Assembly: GCF_007995095.1 (NCBI RefSeq)
Contig: NZ_VOPY01000004.1
Location: forward strand, 94,167 to 158,166
Source of the DNA: Flavisphingopyxis soli
Lineage (GTDB): Bacteria > Pseudomonadota > Alphaproteobacteria > Sphingomonadales > Sphingomonadaceae
Direction: 5' to 3'
DNA length: 64,000 nt
Position numbers and translations under genes: made by a program. Below the pieces are notes generated by a model. It had not been told where the DNA came from, searched no databases, and saw only the letters and a program-made list of their open reading frames with translations. Positions 9,226-18,882 of the stretch are shown piece after piece; the stretch's first letter is position 1, and the number at the start of each line of letters is the position of its first letter.

Positions 9226-9555
9226 TCAGGCGTGTTTTTGTTCGGTAAAGGGTTCGGACGTGTCGTAATCGGAGCGTTGAAGCTGAATGCTGTGCTCATC
9301 ATAAAACGCCGTCGCATCGAAGCCGTGTTCCCGGTGCGTGGCCATCACGGCGTCGCGTGCCGCGCCCGCAACCGATGCGTCGCGCCAGCGCACGATTGTC
9401 GCGATGCGATCGCGGCTGGTCGAGGCGAAGAAAATCTCCGCACCCTCATTGCCGTCGATCCCGGCCAGACATTCGAGCGTGACGCAGATCATCCGGTGAA
9501 GCTTGTCGAAAGCTGCGGGTGGTAAGGTAAAGGTATCGATACGGATCAGGGACAT
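9226..9555 (-). CDS. Small putative ABM-like (dimeric alpha/beta barrel) protein
   Basis: A 109-residue cytoplasmic protein. The order of short strands and helices, with an early IDTFTLPPAAFDKL, a middle IATIVRWRD and then HREHGFDATAF, resembles the antibiotic-biosynthesis-monooxygenase fold, but no catalytic residue can be assigned. It lies 12 bases before sucD and 17 bases after mdh, exactly where sucC usually sits, so it is part of the operon. Function unknown; the fold call is moderate. Confidence 0.55.
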   Translation of the reverse strand: MSLIRIDTFTLPPAAFDKLHRMICVTLECLAGIDGNEGAEIFFASTSRDRIATIVRWRDASVAGAARDAVMATHREHGFDATAFYDEHSIQLQRSDYDTSEPFTEQKHA

Positions 9556-9572
9556 TGATTGATGCTCCGGTC

Positions 9573-10649
<1,077 letters not shown>

Positions 10650-10655
10650 CTATCT

Positions 10656-10672
10656 TTGCACATCATTCGCAA
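10656..10672 (-). promoter_or_regulatory. Putative Fur box upstream of mdh
   Basis: On the minus strand the 17-mer TTGCGAATGATGTGCAA is an imperfect palindrome (TTGC..AT.AT..GCAA) and differs at two informative positions from TTGCGAAT-N-ATTCGCAA, a Fur-box form I recall from Caulobacter-type alphaproteobacteria. It lies 121-137 bases before the mdh ATG, close to a possible -35 TTGACG. Function is inferred from sequence only. Confidence 0.4.
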
Positions 10673-10698
10673 TAGCTTTAGCCCGTGTTGCCCTGCGC

Positions 10699-12105
10699 TC
10701 AGCCGGCCAGATCGCGCAGCATCTCGGTCCATATCGCGACGCCGTCGTGGAGCGCCTTGACCGGCAGCCGCTCGTTGAGGCCGTGCGCGCGTTCATCGTC
10801 GGGCGAGACGCCCCAGGTGCCGTCGATGCCGTAAACCGGGATTCCCGCGGCACGGAAATAGAGGCCGTCGGTCGCACCGGTCGACATCTGCGGCACGATT
10901 GGCGCCGTCGGGAAGCGCGCGCGCACCGCCTTGGTATAGGCGGCGACGACATCGGGACGCAGCGGCGACGGCGGGCTGGCAATCGCGGGTTTGACCGGCT
11001 CGACCTCGACACCTTCGCCGGCGATCGCTTTGAGCGCGGCGAGCGTCAGCGCGGGATCCTCGCCGGGCAGGATGCGGCAGTTGACCGTTGCCTGGGCAAG
11101 CTGCGGCAGCGCGTTGTCGGCATGGCCGCCCGCGAGGCGCGTCGCGACGCAACGCGTCCGCGTCGTGCCGACCTCGAGCTCGCTCGCCTCGATGATATCG
11201 GCGGCAGCGCCATCATCGGGATTGGCGACCCAGGCGCGCATGGCATCGCCGAGCGCGCCGGTCTCCTGCTTGGCGCGCTCGATGTAATAGGCACGCGTGG
11301 TTTCGTTGAGCGCGGGCGTGAAGCGATAAACCTCGAGCCGCTTGAGCGCGCCCGCCAGTTCATAGATCGCGTTGTCGGGCCGCGGGCGCGAGCTGTGCCC
11401 GCCGCGATTGTGAACGCTCAGCGTAAAGGTCTGATAGACCTTCTCGGCGGTTTGCATGCCAAAGCCGAGCGCGCGGCCGTCGCGGTCGAACGCGCCGCCG
11501 CCGGCATCGGCGTTGAGCGCATATTCGGCATTGGTCCATTTCAGCCAGTCGCTTGCGCCGAGGCTGGCGCCGTTCTGGCCGGTCTCCTCGTCGCCGGTGA
11601 ACAGCACGACGATGTCGCGCGTCGGCTTGAAACCCGCCGCCTTGAGCGCGAGCAGCGAGGCGGTGATTTCGGTCACGCCCTGCTTGTCGTCGCTCGTCCC
11701 GCGGCCGTAGAAATAGCCGCCTTCGGTGATCAGCTTGAACGGGTCGCGCTCCCAGTCGGACCGTTTCGCCTCGACGACGTCCATGTGCGCGAGCAGCAGG
11801 ATCGGCTTGCGATCGGTCTTCTTCGCGGCGGGCCAGCGGACGATCAATGCGGCGGTCTGGTCGCCGGGATCGCCTTCATAAGGAATCACATGGATATCGT
11901 CTTCCGCCCAGCCTGCGGTGCGGAATTTGCCCGCGAGATAATTGGCGAGCTTGGGCACTTCGCCGCGGCCCTTGACCGTCGCGGTCTCGATCGCGGTCTG
12001 GTAGATTTCGAGCGTCTGCGCCTGTTGATCGTTCGCCGCATGGGCGGGAACCGTGATGGTGGCGGCGCAGCTCAGCAGGATCGCGAGCGAGAACTTGGGA
12101 CGCAT
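10699..12105 (-). CDS. Secreted M20 family metallopeptidase
   Basis: Zinc-dependent M20/M28-type exopeptidase of 468 residues with a Sec signal peptide (first 23 residues, ending VPAHA). Metal and catalytic motifs are present: LLLAHMDVV (His107, Asp109), the bridging Asp in GRGTSDDKQG (139-140) and GDEETG with the catalytic/ligand Glu pair (173-174). A dimerisation domain follows. Probably a periplasmic carboxypeptidase or dipeptidase; substrate unknown. Monocistronic in appearance, 163 bases upstream of the mdh start on the same strand. Confidence 0.9.
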   Translation of the reverse strand: MRPKFSLAILLSCAATITVPAHAANDQQAQTLEIYQTAIETATVKGRGEVPKLANYLAGKFRTAGWAEDDIHVIPYEGDPGDQTAALIVRWPAAKKTDRKPILLLAHMDVVEAKRSDWERDPFKLITEGGYFYGRGTSDDKQGVTEITASLLALKAAGFKPTRDIVVLFTGDEETGQNGASLGASDWLKWTNAEYALNADAGGGAFDRDGRALGFGMQTAEKVYQTFTLSVHNRGGHSSRPRPDNAIYELAGALKRLEVYRFTPALNETTRAYYIERAKQETGALGDAMRAWVANPDDGAAADIIEASELEVGTTRTRCVATRLAGGHADNALPQLAQATVNCRILPGEDPALTLAALKAIAGEGVEVEPVKPAIASPPSPLRPDVVAAYTKAVRARFPTAPIVPQMSTGATDGLYFRAAGIPVYGIDGTWGVSPDDERAHGLNERLPVKALHDGVAIWTEMLRDLAG

Positions 12106-12181
12106 AGGACTTCTCTCCAGGACAGGATAACTCGCCGGCGAAGCTGCGCCGCGCCCGGCCGTGCGTCAAGTCGCGAACCGC

Positions 12182-12988
12182 TTACGCCGTATCGGGCAGC
12201 GGTGCGGCGTCGGGCTCGGCCGGCATCTTGCCCGCGCGTTGCGGCAGGATGAGGATCAGAGCGACGATCGCAACCGTCAGCACGGCGGAAGCGAGCGGGC
12301 GGCTGAACGCGAGGCCGCCGTGATCGAGCGGCTTGTCGAGGAAATCGCCGACCGTCGCGCCGAGCGGGCGCGTCAGGATGAATGCTGCCCAGAACAGCGC
12401 GCTGTGATTGGCGCGCGTCCAGTAATAGAGCGCGGCGACGACGAGGATCAGCGCGCCGAAGATGAGCGCGCCGCCGCCGAAGCCAATCCCGTTGGTGTCG
12501 GCCACCCAGTCGCCGAGCGCGGTTCCGAGCGTTTGCGAAAAGGTGATCGTGATCCAGTAGAACCATTCGGCCTTGGGCGTGGCGATATTGTCGGTCGAAA
12601 TGCGGCCGAGGCTGACATGCCACAGCGCCAGCGTGCCGAGCACGAGCGCGAGCAGCAGAGCCGATCCACCGGTATAGCCGATCCCCATCGAGCGGGTGAC
12701 ATGATCGGCGAGCGTCGTGCCGAACGTCGTCGAGGCGATGATCGTCGCCCAGTAGAGCGCGGGATGAAAGCCACGCGCCTTGATCTGCGCAACGACGAGC
12801 GCGAGGAAGATCACGCCGAAGATCGCGGTGCCGACGAGATAGCCCAGGCTGAGCGTCATCGAGACCGTGTCGCCGCCGGTTTCGCCCAATGTCGTGGCAA
12901 GGATCTTGATGATCCAGAAGCCGAGCGTGATCGCGGGAACCTTGGACAAAGCGGCTTTGTGGTCGAACTCGTCGCGGCTGGCGATCAT
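12182..12988 (-). CDS. COG4705-like multi-pass membrane protein
   Basis: A 268-residue protein with about eight hydrophobic helices and a repeated motif around charged residues (KILATTLGETGGD, STTFGTTLADH, SQTLGTALGDW, TRPLGATVGDF). Four such T-x-G-x-x-x-x-D repeats are characteristic of the COG4705 membrane-anchored protein family, whose function is not established. The repeats suggest two-fold or four-fold internal symmetry and a polar pathway, so a transporter role is possible. No linked partner. Confidence 0.75.
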   Translation of the reverse strand: MIASRDEFDHKAALSKVPAITLGFWIIKILATTLGETGGDTVSMTLSLGYLVGTAIFGVIFLALVVAQIKARGFHPALYWATIIASTTFGTTLADHVTRSMGIGYTGGSALLLALVLGTLALWHVSLGRISTDNIATPKAEWFYWITITFSQTLGTALGDWVADTNGIGFGGGALIFGALILVVAALYYWTRANHSALFWAAFILTRPLGATVGDFLDKPLDHGGLAFSRPLASAVLTVAIVALILILPQRAGKMPAEPDAAPLPDTA

Positions 12989-13119
12989 GTCATGCTCCGT
13001 TTGCTGCTCTCGTCGGGTCTGACGTTCCCGGATTGCCTTAACCGCAGTCGCCGACAGGATAAATAGTGCAACGGGTCGCGCGCGCGCCGCTCGACTGTGG
13101 TGCGAACGGCTCTGACCGA

Positions 13120-15084
13120 TCAGGCGCGCGCGCGGCGCGGGTTATGCTCTTCAGCGTCGTGGGCGAGCAGTATCGCGGCGGCATAGTCGGGCACCGCCCG
13201 GCTGAAATAATAGCCCTGGCCGAGCGTGCAGCCTGCCTCGCGCACCGCGCGCACCTGCTCGATGGTCTCGACCCCCTCGGCGACGATGTCCATCCCGAGT
13301 TTCGATCCAAGTTCGGCAACGGCGCGGATGATCGCGTCGGTCTTGCGGCCGACGTTCGGACCCGAGACGAAGCTGCGATCGATCTTGATCTTGCTGAAGG
13401 GATATTTCTGCACGTAGCTGAGCGACGAATAGCCGGTTCCGAAATCGTCGAGCGCGAACTTGATGCCGATCGCCGACAGGTCGTGAATGAAGTTCTCGGT
13501 CGCGTCGTGGTCGTCGAGCAGTAGGCTTTCGGTGACCTCGAGTTCGAGCCGCGACGGATCGAGCCCGGCCTGGCGGATCGCATTGATGATGCCGAGCGCT
13601 GCGCCGGGCGCCTTGATCTGTAGCGGCGAGAGGTTGACCGCGAGCGAAATGTCGTCGGGCCAGCGCGCCGCGGCCTTGGCCGCCTGCGCGGTGATCCAGT
13701 TGCCGAGCGTCACGATCACGCCGGTTTCTTCGGCCAGCGGGATGAATTCGTCGGGCATCAGTTCGCCCCGGGTCGGGTGAAACCAGCGCACGAGCGCTTC
13801 GAAGCCGCGGATCCGCCCCGATTCCAGGTCGACCACCGGCTGGAAATAGACCGACAATTCGTCTTTCAGGATCGCGGCGCGAAGTTCGGCCTCGATCTCG
13901 CGCTTGCGGGCGAGATCGCGGTTCATCGACGGGGCGTAAAAACAGGTCTGTCGGCGGCCGTTGACCTTGGCATGGTACAGCGCGAGATCGGCGTTCTGCA
14001 TCAGCGTTGCCGCGCTCGACGCGTCCTCGGGGAGCAGCGCGACCCCGATCGAGGCGTGGACTTCGAGCCATTTGCGATCGATCCCGACCGGCCGCATGAT
14101 CTCGGCGTGGATTTCGCTGGCCAGCCGCTCGCTTTCGTGGCGATCGGCAACTTCGCAAAAGACGATGAACTCGTCGCCGCCGAAGCGGGCGACGGTGGCG
14201 TGGTCGGGCGAAACTTCGGCGAGCCGGGCAGCAATTTGCGCGAGAACCTGATCGCCGACGGGATGGCCGAACAGGTCGTTGATCTCCTTGAATCGGTCGA
14301 GATCGAGCCAGAACAGGGCCAGGATCGTATCCTTGCCGGCGGAGCGCAAGCGTTCGGTCATGTCGTGGTCAAGGCCGGCGCGATTGGCGAGACCGGTGAC
14401 GACGTCGATCCTCGCAAGATGGCGCATTTCGGCGGCCAGGCGCTCGTTGGTCTCGGCCGAGCCGATCGATTCGCGCAGGACCTTGAACAGGTTGATCGTG
14501 ATCGTCATCATCGCGACGACCAGGAGCATCAGGTTCGCCGCGAGAAACACGAACGGCAGCGTGCCGATGACCAGCAATGCAATGACGACGGGAAGGACGA
14601 CGAGGCTGAGCTGGCCCATCGCGATCACGGGTCGCCCGGCGTTGCGGGCGCAGATGCCGACGCCATAACAGAGCGCACTGACCATCAGCAGAATTTCGAC
14701 CTGTGGGCCGGCGCGGATCAGCAGCGCGACGGCGGCGGTCGCGCCGAGGACGAACGCATAGCTGAACGCGCCGATCTCATAAATGAATTCGAGCAAGCGG
14801 GTGCTGCGCGACTGGTCGTCGCAAGCGAGGCTCAGAGCGCCTGCGACGCGGGCGATCGCGATGACCGACAGCAGCGCGCTCAGGAAGACGATCTCGATCT
14901 TGCCGCTGACATAGGCGGCGACCCAGGCGCCGACGCTGCCGGTAAACGCACCGATCGCAAGACTGGCAGGCTGGGTATAGAGCGTGCGCACCAGCATCCG
15001 GCGAACGCGCTCGGACAGCGCGTCGCTGCCCAGCGAGCGCGCGCCTGCCGCCAAGATGTTTAATGATCGGGCAAATTTTGCCAT
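13120..15084 (-). CDS. Membrane-bound GGDEF-EAL cyclic-di-GMP enzyme
   Basis: A 654-residue protein with an N-terminal membrane region of about six helices (residues 40-200), a GGDEF domain with intact GGDEF at 302-306 and an EAL domain with EALVRW at 429-434, DDFGTGYSSL (546-555) and VAEGVE (601-606). Both active sites look complete, so it could make and degrade c-di-GMP. The I-site RxxD before GGDEF is absent, so feedback inhibition through that site is unlikely. Upstream (15111-15120) is the 10-bp palindrome ACTGTACAGT, function unknown. Confidence 0.92.
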   Translation of the reverse strand: MAKFARSLNILAAGARSLGSDALSERVRRMLVRTLYTQPASLAIGAFTGSVGAWVAAYVSGKIEIVFLSALLSVIAIARVAGALSLACDDQSRSTRLLEFIYEIGAFSYAFVLGATAAVALLIRAGPQVEILLMVSALCYGVGICARNAGRPVIAMGQLSLVVLPVVIALLVIGTLPFVFLAANLMLLVVAMMTITINLFKVLRESIGSAETNERLAAEMRHLARIDVVTGLANRAGLDHDMTERLRSAGKDTILALFWLDLDRFKEINDLFGHPVGDQVLAQIAARLAEVSPDHATVARFGGDEFIVFCEVADRHESERLASEIHAEIMRPVGIDRKWLEVHASIGVALLPEDASSAATLMQNADLALYHAKVNGRRQTCFYAPSMNRDLARKREIEAELRAAILKDELSVYFQPVVDLESGRIRGFEALVRWFHPTRGELMPDEFIPLAEETGVIVTLGNWITAQAAKAAARWPDDISLAVNLSPLQIKAPGAALGIINAIRQAGLDPSRLELEVTESLLLDDHDATENFIHDLSAIGIKFALDDFGTGYSSLSYVQKYPFSKIKIDRSFVSGPNVGRKTDAIIRAVAELGSKLGMDIVAEGVETIEQVRAVREAGCTLGQGYYFSRAVPDYAAAILLAHDAEEHNPRRARA

Positions 15085-15183
15085 GGATGCTGCCGTACGC
15101 GCAAGACTTCACTGTACAGTTAACAGCTTAGCAGGATCACCGGCGTTGGTGATGCCTATGCGTGAATCACCCGGCGATGGTCT

Positions 15184-16308
15184 TCAGCCGACATCGTCCC
15201 CGACGCCGTGGCCCAGCGCGAGATAGGCCTCCGAGCGCATCTCGAGCAATCGCGAGACGGTGCGGTCGAATTCGAACCGGCCGTCGCCCGCGGGATACAG
15301 GCCGTCGGGTTCGGCATCGGCGCTGGCGAGCAGCTTGACGCGATATTCGTAGAGCGCGTCGATCAAGGTGACGAAGCGCGCCGCCTCGTTGCGCATGTCG
15401 GGCCCCATCACCGGAATGCCGACGATGATGACGGCGTGGAAGGTCCGCGCGATCGCGAGATAGTCGCTTGCCCCGCGCGCCTCGCCGCACAGGCGTTTGA
15501 AACTGAACACCGCGACGCCCTTGAGCGCCTTGGGCACGTGCAGCGTGCGCTTGCCGCCGACCGCCAGTTCGCAACTCGGGACGTGCGCCTTGTCGCTCGG
15601 CGGATAGTCGGTGAGGCGAAAGAACGCCTCGCTCAGAGCGGTGGTCGCGGCCGGACCGTTGGGGACATGCCACAGGCTGGCATCGCCCAGCCGGTCGCGG
15701 CGGTAATCAGTCGGGCCGTTGAGCGCGATGATGTCGTTTTCCGCCTCGATGGTCGCGATGAAGGGCAGGAAATGCTCTCGGTTGAGGCCGTCCTTGTAGA
15801 GGTCGCGCGGCGGCCGGTTCGATGTCGCGACGACGGTCACGCCCTGGCCGAGCAATGCGGTGAACAGCCGCGATATGATCATCGCGTCGGCCGAATTGTT
15901 GATCACCATCTCGTCAAACGCGAGCAGGCGCACGCCCTTGGCGATATCCCCGGCGACGGCGTTGACCGGATCGCCCTGTTCGGTCTGGCGCGCGGTCTTG
16001 AGCGCGGCGTGGACGTCGAGCATGAAGGCATGGAAATGGACGCGGCGCTTGCGCTCGATTCGCAGCGTTTCGAAGAACAGGTCCATCAGCATCGACTTGC
16101 CGCGCCCGACCGCGCCCCACAGATAGGCGCCGCGTGTGCGGTCTGGCTTGCGGTCCAGCAGCCGCGCGATGAAACCGCGTTCGGCGCAGGTCGCCTCGAG
16201 CCGGTCCTGCAGGTCGGCGAGCGTCGCGACTGCGGCGGCCTGCTGTGCGTCGGGCTTGAGCTCGCCCGCCTCGATCAGCGCGGCATAGCGCGCGGCGAGG
16301 CCGGTCAT
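15184..16308 (-). CDS. zapE: Cell division ATPase ZapE (AFG1 family)
   Basis: AFG1/LACE1-type P-loop ATPase (374 residues). Walker A GAVGRGKS at residues 65-72, Walker B LLAFDEM near 134, and the conserved ATSNRPP sensor segment are all visible. In E. coli ZapE binds FtsZ; mitochondrial homologues act in protein quality control. Its start overlaps the stop of the thioesterase gene (ATGA), so it is coupled to that gene and downstream of sdhB. Confidence 0.93.
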   Translation of the reverse strand: MTGLAARYAALIEAGELKPDAQQAAAVATLADLQDRLEATCAERGFIARLLDRKPDRTRGAYLWGAVGRGKSMLMDLFFETLRIERKRRVHFHAFMLDVHAALKTARQTEQGDPVNAVAGDIAKGVRLLAFDEMVINNSADAMIISRLFTALLGQGVTVVATSNRPPRDLYKDGLNREHFLPFIATIEAENDIIALNGPTDYRRDRLGDASLWHVPNGPAATTALSEAFFRLTDYPPSDKAHVPSCELAVGGKRTLHVPKALKGVAVFSFKRLCGEARGASDYLAIARTFHAVIIVGIPVMGPDMRNEAARFVTLIDALYEYRVKLLASADAEPDGLYPAGDGRFEFDRTVSRLLEMRSEAYLALGHGVGDDVG

Positions 16309-16784
16309 CCGCCCTTCTTCAACATGCCCGAAAAGCTCGCGACGATGTGCGGGCTGTCGCTGCCGGCCTCCGCGGGCGCCTGGACCAGCCGGCCGCGCAG
16401 GAAGACGAGGTGCTTGGTGTCGCGGACGATCTCGACCTCGGCATCGAGCGGCTCGTCGAGTCGCCCCGCGCCGACGAACTGCATCGACAGGTCGACCGTG
16501 ACGGTGCGCGGCCCCATCGCGATGCCGAGCGTGCGCGCCGCCGCGAACAGCGCGATATCGGCAAAAGCGAGGCTGATCCCGCCATGGACGTTGTCGGCAA
16601 GGTTGCTGTGTTTGCGTTCGGGCACGATGCGCACGCGCGCGGTCGTCTTGCCGTTCGGCTGGATCCGCATCGGGCCGAGAAAGTGGTTGAAACGCTCGCC
16701 TTCCCTGATCTCCCAGCGGAACCAGCCGGGATGATCGGGATCGGGCCCGAACGCAAAGCGCGGATCGATGTCGGGACCGGTCAA
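16305..16784 (-). CDS. PaaI-type hotdog thioesterase
   Basis: A 159-residue single-hotdog protein. The catalytic-helix sequence DNVHGGISLAFADIALFAA is the hallmark of the PaaI/YdiI acyl-CoA thioesterase family, followed by the TVDLSMQFVGAG strand. Substrate unknown. It lies 15 bases after sdhB and its stop overlaps the zapE start, so sdhB, this gene and zapE form one operon. Confidence 0.85.
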   Translation of the reverse strand: MTGPDIDPRFAFGPDPDHPGWFRWEIREGERFNHFLGPMRIQPNGKTTARVRIVPERKHSNLADNVHGGISLAFADIALFAAARTLGIAMGPRTVTVDLSMQFVGAGRLDEPLDAEVEIVRDTKHLVFLRGRLVQAPAEAGSDSPHIVASFSGMLKKGG

Positions 16785-16799
16785 CGGACCTCTCCCGCC

Positions 16800-17585
16800 T
16801 TAGAGCTGGCGCTCGACCATCAGCTTCTTGGTCTCGGCGATCGCGCGCGCCGGGTTCAGGCCCTTGGGACAGGCGTTGGCGCAGTTCATGATCGTGTGGC
16901 AGCGATAGAGGCGATAGGGATCCTCAAGCTCGTCGAGCCGCTCGCCGGTCATTTCGTCGCGGCTGTCGGCGAGCCAGCGATAGGCCTGGAGCAGGATCGC
17001 GGGGCCGAGGAACTTGTCGCTGTTCCACCAGTAGCTCGGGCAGCTGGTCGAGCAGCAGGCGCACAGGATGCACTCGTAAAGCCCGTCGAGCTTGGCGCGG
17101 TCCTCGGGGCTCTGCAGCCGTTCCTTGCCCGAAGGCGGCGGCGTGACGGTCTTGAGCCACGGCTGGATCGACGCATATTGCGCGTAGAAATGCGTGAAAT
17201 CGGGGACGAGGTCCTTGATCACTTCCATGTGCGGCAGCGGCGTGATCGTGACGGTCGACTTGCAGTCCTCGATCGCGGTGGTGCAGGCGAGGCCGTTCTT
17301 GCCGTCGATGTTCATCGAGCACGATCCGCAGATGCCTTCGCGGCACGAACGGCGGAAGGTCAGGCTGGGGTCCTGTTCGGACTTCATCTTGATCAGCGCG
17401 TCGAGCACCATCGGGCCGCAATCGTCGGTATCGATCTCGAACGTGTCGTAGCGCGGATTCTCTCCGCTGTCGGGATCGTAGCGATAGACCTTGAAGCCGC
17501 GCGTCTTGCCCGCGCCGTTGGCGGCAGCGTGACGCTTGCCGTTCTTTTTGATCTTGCTGTTCGCGGGCAAAGTGAATTCGGCCAT
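16800..17585 (-). CDS. sdhB: Succinate dehydrogenase iron-sulfur subunit
   Basis: Iron-sulfur subunit (261 residues) of complex II, carrying electrons from SdhA to ubiquinone. I start at [11 protein letters not shown]; a start 69 bases upstream is possible but unlike the family. Cluster ligands are present: the 2Fe-2S loop [12 protein letters not shown] with a further Cys, then [16 protein letters not shown] and [17 protein letters not shown] for the 4Fe-4S and 3Fe-4S centres. No sdhA, sdhC or sdhD is adjacent upstream; the next upstream gene is divergent. The rest of complex II is therefore outside this window. Confidence 0.95.
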   Translation of the reverse strand: MAEFTLPANSKIKKNGKRHAAANGAGKTRGFKVYRYDPDSGENPRYDTFEIDTDDCGPMVLDALIKMKSEQDPSLTFRRSCREGICGSCSMNIDGKNGLACTTAIEDCKSTVTITPLPHMEVIKDLVPDFTHFYAQYASIQPWLKTVTPPPSGKERLQSPEDRAKLDGLYECILCACCSTSCPSYWWNSDKFLGPAILLQAYRWLADSRDEMTGERLDELEDPYRLYRCHTIMNCANACPKGLNPARAIAETKKLMVERQL

Positions 17586-17650
17586 GTCTTCGATCGTCCT
17601 GATAGGGTGCGAGCTATGCGGGTAGCCAAAAGCGCCGCCTGGCTCAACGA

Positions 17651-17668
17651 CCAAATGCTTTCATTTGG
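17651..17668. promoter_or_regulatory. Perfect inverted repeat in the sdhB / polysaccharide operon divergent spacer
   Basis: CCAAATG-CTTT-CATTTGG is a perfect 7-bp inverted repeat, 66 bases before sdhB and 72 before the polysaccharide operon start. Position fits an operator shared by divergent promoters, but no regulator is identified. Confidence 0.35.
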
Positions 17669-17739
17669 CGGCTGCCGGGTTATGGATCGGCACGACCAGC
17701 GTGCGGGGCGCGGTTCACGATCACCCGTGGGGAGCACCC

Positions 17740-18882
17740 TTGCGTATCTGTTTCCTGTTCAACCACGACCAGCCGCACCAGGTTGCGCACAGCCTGCCGA
17801 TCGCGCGCGCGATGGCGGCGCGCGGGGCGCACGAGGTCGTGCTGGCTGTGACTCACGACGCGGTCGAGCGCGAAGTCCGGCGCCTGCTCGGCGCCGATCA
17901 GGCGCGCGTGACGATTATCAGCCTGCGGACCCGGGGGCTGGTCCGGCGCTCGGCGGCGCGCCTGCTCGACCCGCTGTTTCCTGCGCGGCGGCTGGCGATC
18001 TATCGCGACAATCTCGACTTCTTTCGGGGATTCGACGTGCTCGTCGTCTCCGAAAAGACGTCGCTCGTGCTCAAGTCGCGCTATGGGCTCGATCGGCTAA
18101 AAATGGTCCACAGCCGCCATGGCGCGGGTGATCGGGCGATCGGTTTCGACAAGGCGAGCGCCCGCTTCGATCTCGTCCTCGTCTCGGGTCCCAAGATCCG
18201 CGATCGGCTGATCGCCGAGGCCGGGGTCGATCCCGCCAAGATCGCGCTCATCGGCTACGTCAAGTTCGACATCGAACCGCGGCCCCTTGATCTGGGCTTT
18301 GCCGATCCGGCGCGTCCGACCGTCATCTATAATCCGCATCCCTCGCCGCATCTGTCGTCATGGTATCGTTTCGGACCATCTGTGCTGCGCCAGTTTGCCG
18401 CGAGCGATCGCTACAACCTGATCTTCGCGCCGCATGTCATGCTGTTCCAGCGCCGCTTCAACTTCGCGCTCGACCGGCTGTCGGCAGCGCGCGCGGTGCC
18501 GCCGGGGCGCGAATTTACCGACCTGCCCAACCTGCATATCGACCTGGGTAGCACGCGCAGCGTCGACATGAGCTATGTCCGCGCCGCCGATATCTATCTC
18601 GGCGACGTCAGCAGCCAGGTGTACGAATTCCTTGCTCGCCCGCGCCCGTGCCTGTTCCTCGATGCGCACGACACCGACTGGCGCGGCGATCCCAACTACC
18701 TCCACTGGCAGGCGGGCCCGGTCATCGACGACGTGGGCGATATCATCGCCGCTACCGACGCCGCCGTGGCGAGCCATCCCGACTATCTCGCCCGCCAGCG
18801 CGAACTGCTCGCGGCGACCTTTGCGGGTAGTGATCGCCCTGCGTCGGAGCGGGCCGCCGACGCGATCGAGGCGCTGGCATGA
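17740..18882 (+). CDS. TagF-like CDP-glycerol glycerophosphotransferase family protein
   Basis: A 380-residue GT-B-type transferase. I choose the TTG at 17740 because GGGGAG lies five bases upstream and the Rossmann strand LRICFLFNHD follows at once; longer TTG/GTG starts exist. The donor-site segment ADIYLGDVSSQVYEFL and an HSRHGAGDRAIGF loop match the Glyphos_transf family, which transfers glycerol phosphate or related units to a growing chain. Related Gram-negative enzymes decorate capsule or LPS. First of four genes joined by ATGA overlaps; donor and acceptor unknown. Confidence 0.75.
   Translation: MRICFLFNHDQPHQVAHSLPIARAMAARGAHEVVLAVTHDAVEREVRRLLGADQARVTIISLRTRGLVRRSAARLLDPLFPARRLAIYRDNLDFFRGFDVLVVSEKTSLVLKSRYGLDRLKMVHSRHGAGDRAIGFDKASARFDLVLVSGPKIRDRLIAEAGVDPAKIALIGYVKFDIEPRPLDLGFADPARPTVIYNPHPSPHLSSWYRFGPSVLRQFAASDRYNLIFAPHVMLFQRRFNFALDRLSAARAVPPGREFTDLPNLHIDLGSTRSVDMSYVRAADIYLGDVSSQVYEFLARPRPCLFLDAHDTDWRGDPNYLHWQAGPVIDDVGDIIAATDAAVASHPDYLARQRELLAATFAGSDRPASERAADAIEALA

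Noticed and set aside
15111..15120. ACTGTACAGT palindrome upstream of the GGDEF-EAL gene
   Set aside because: Only 10 bp with no known matching regulator; a 10-bp palindrome is expected by chance several times in 64 kb.
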